NCBI GenBank assembly: GCA_947498705.1
Contig: CANMLW010000012.1
Span: 1-64,000 of the forward strand
From: an uncultured Aquimarina sp.
GTDB taxonomy: Bacteria; Bacteroidota; Bacteroidia; Flavobacteriales; Flavobacteriaceae
Reading direction: 5' to 3'
DNA length: 64,000 nt
Under the pieces are notes generated by a model. It had not been told where the DNA came from. It did no database searches and saw only the letters and a program-made list of their open reading frames with translations. Made by a program: the position numbers and the translations under genes. Each line of letters starts with the position of its first letter. Position 1 is the stretch's first letter. Of the stretch, positions 63,110 through 64,000 are shown in pieces.

Positions 63110-64000
63110 CTAGATATCCTCTTCTGGGATATGTGTATCCAAAAATTGCATAGAAATCACATTCCAGGCAAGGACAATAGAACCTCTAAGATCGTTTAAT
63201 TTTTTTTGAGTTTTGTTATAATTTTTACTCGCTTTATTAATCTCCTTCACTGCCTTATTATACTGATCGACCATTTTCTGGGTCAGTTTATTTTTTGGGG
63301 TCTCTTTCATTTGTTTTTCTGATACCGCAAACTTTTCTTTGGCCTCATAATAGTTTACCAATACAGGGATATGTTCTTCTGCTTCCTTCTGATAAGAATC
63401 GAAAATACCTTGAACCGTTTTGATCAATTGATCATCGTTTTCATAACTCTTACGGTTGGATAGTTTCTTTTTACCACTAGCAATTGCGTTCTTTAATTTT
63501 TTATTGTTTTGTTGGATCAAACTGGCATCCTCATGTTTTAGGGATGCTATTAAGTTTATCTCTGCAATGTAGCTTTCAAAAAAATCAAGGTGTAGTTGAT
63601 CTCTATACCCGATCACTGCTACAGATTTTTTAATTTTTTGGGCTAGCTCTGTATGATAGTCTATAAGTGTAATCCCATGTTGATTGGCAAAAGTCTCATG
63701 TGCACTATTAAAATCATCAAAATAACTATCCATTTTTTGATTGGCCAGGTCTTGTAGTTCCAGGTAATTTTCTAATGCATTATAAGAAGTGAGCGTCACT
63801 TCTTTTAGATCGATCATTTCTTTATATTCTTTTTTAAATACCATTAGCGTACTCTCAAAATAATCTGTAGTAGCATCCCGGTAGTTGGTATCCCCTCCAA
63901 AATCAGGCATCGATTTGATTTTATCCAAACTTTTTTCTACCCCTCTGATCAGCTCTTTTTGGGCTTTGGTAATTTTGTCTATATCAAAACTATGAGCCGC
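63110..64000 (-). CDS. Hypothetical helical protein (5' end outside the window)
   Basis: The open frame continues through the right edge of the window with no stop, so the true start lies beyond 64000. A Met at 63928 is internal. The visible ~296 residues are strongly helical and charged, with coiled-coil-like stretches (VEKSLDKIKS, YNKAVKEINKASKNYNKTQKKLNDLRG). It is perhaps a LIC11966-type surface protein, but this is only a weak impression. It contains no enzymatic motif. A GAGGGATTGG-type gap separates it from the ABC permease. Confidence 0.6.
   Translation of the reverse strand, partial: AAHSFDIDKITKAQKELIRGVEKSLDKIKSMPDFGGDTNYRDATTDYFESTLMVFKKEYKEMIDLKEVTLTSYNALENYLELQDLANQKMDSYFDDFNSAHETFANQHGITLIDYHTELAQKIKKSVAVIGYRDQLHLDFFESYIAEINLIASLKHEDASLIQQNNKKLKNAIASGKKKLSNRKSYENDDQLIKTVQGIFDSYQKEAEEHIPVLVNYYEAKEKFAVSEKQMKETPKNKLTQKMVDQYNKAVKEINKASKNYNKTQKKLNDLRGSIVLAWNVISMQFLDTHIPEEDI

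Overview
The window is about 64 kb of AT-rich DNA from a member of the Bacteroidota, very probably a marine Flavobacteriaceae (Aquimarina-like at a guess; the genus cannot be settled from this window). The signs are TAnnTTTG-type -7 promoter boxes, almost no Shine-Dalgarno sequences, lipoproteins with Bacteroidota-style lipoboxes, a type IX secretion (T9SS) component (SprE/PorW), a secreted protein with a T9SS C-terminal sorting domain, a FecI/FecR/TonB-receptor trio, and an ATP synthase operon without the beta and epsilon genes. I saw no rRNA, tRNA, CRISPR array, prophage or complete insertion sequence. Most of it is ordinary chromosomal core with a few accessory patches.

Layout. 1-5 kb: a TonB-dependent receptor with FecR-type anti-sigma factor and ECF sigma factor, preceded at the left edge by a directly repeated, truncated copy of the receptor's 3' end. 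5-8.7 kb: a three-gene envelope module (transglutaminase/7TM protein, RimK-like ATP-grasp ligase, outer-membrane barrel). 8.8-13.2 kb: an ALDH7-type aldehyde dehydrogenase and three lipoproteins. 13.3-16.8 kb: gpsA, an NTF2-like protein, a mercaptopyruvate-type sulfurtransferase and a GH3 glycosidase. 17-19.5 kb: a small accessory patch with an orphan gene, an XRE regulator with a palindromic operator candidate, and a secreted beta-helix protein.

19.6-32.7 kb is a heme-biosynthesis neighbourhood: hemA-hemC-hemD-hemE on the minus strand, a divergent AraC regulator, then hemH with a MATE exporter, and hemJ further right. hemD is fused in frame to a DUF559 nuclease-like domain bounded by inverted GC-rich repeats, which looks like a mobile element captured inside the operon. 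Between the MATE gene and hemJ lies a minus-strand operon (fold-type II dehydratase, ornithine-cyclodeaminase-family protein, aminotransferase) behind a structured leader that ends in an intrinsic terminator. This is the best candidate for an undescribed regulated pathway.

32.8-39.6 kb: yicC, gmk, nadD, dprA, an HU/SPOR membrane protein, ferritin and a thioesterase. 39.8-43.9 kb: a 1022-residue T9SS-exported metallophosphoesterase and a membrane protein. 44.1-51 kb: an envelope operon (EnvC-like, DUF4292 lipoprotein, TPR protein, sugar nucleotidyltransferase, dUTPase, flippase, small exported protein). 51.2-57.1 kb: ATP synthase operon atpZ-(small membrane protein)-atpB-E-F-H-A-G. 57.3-60.5 kb: bactofilin and SprE. 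60.8-64 kb: an ABC exporter pair and a gene cut by the right edge.
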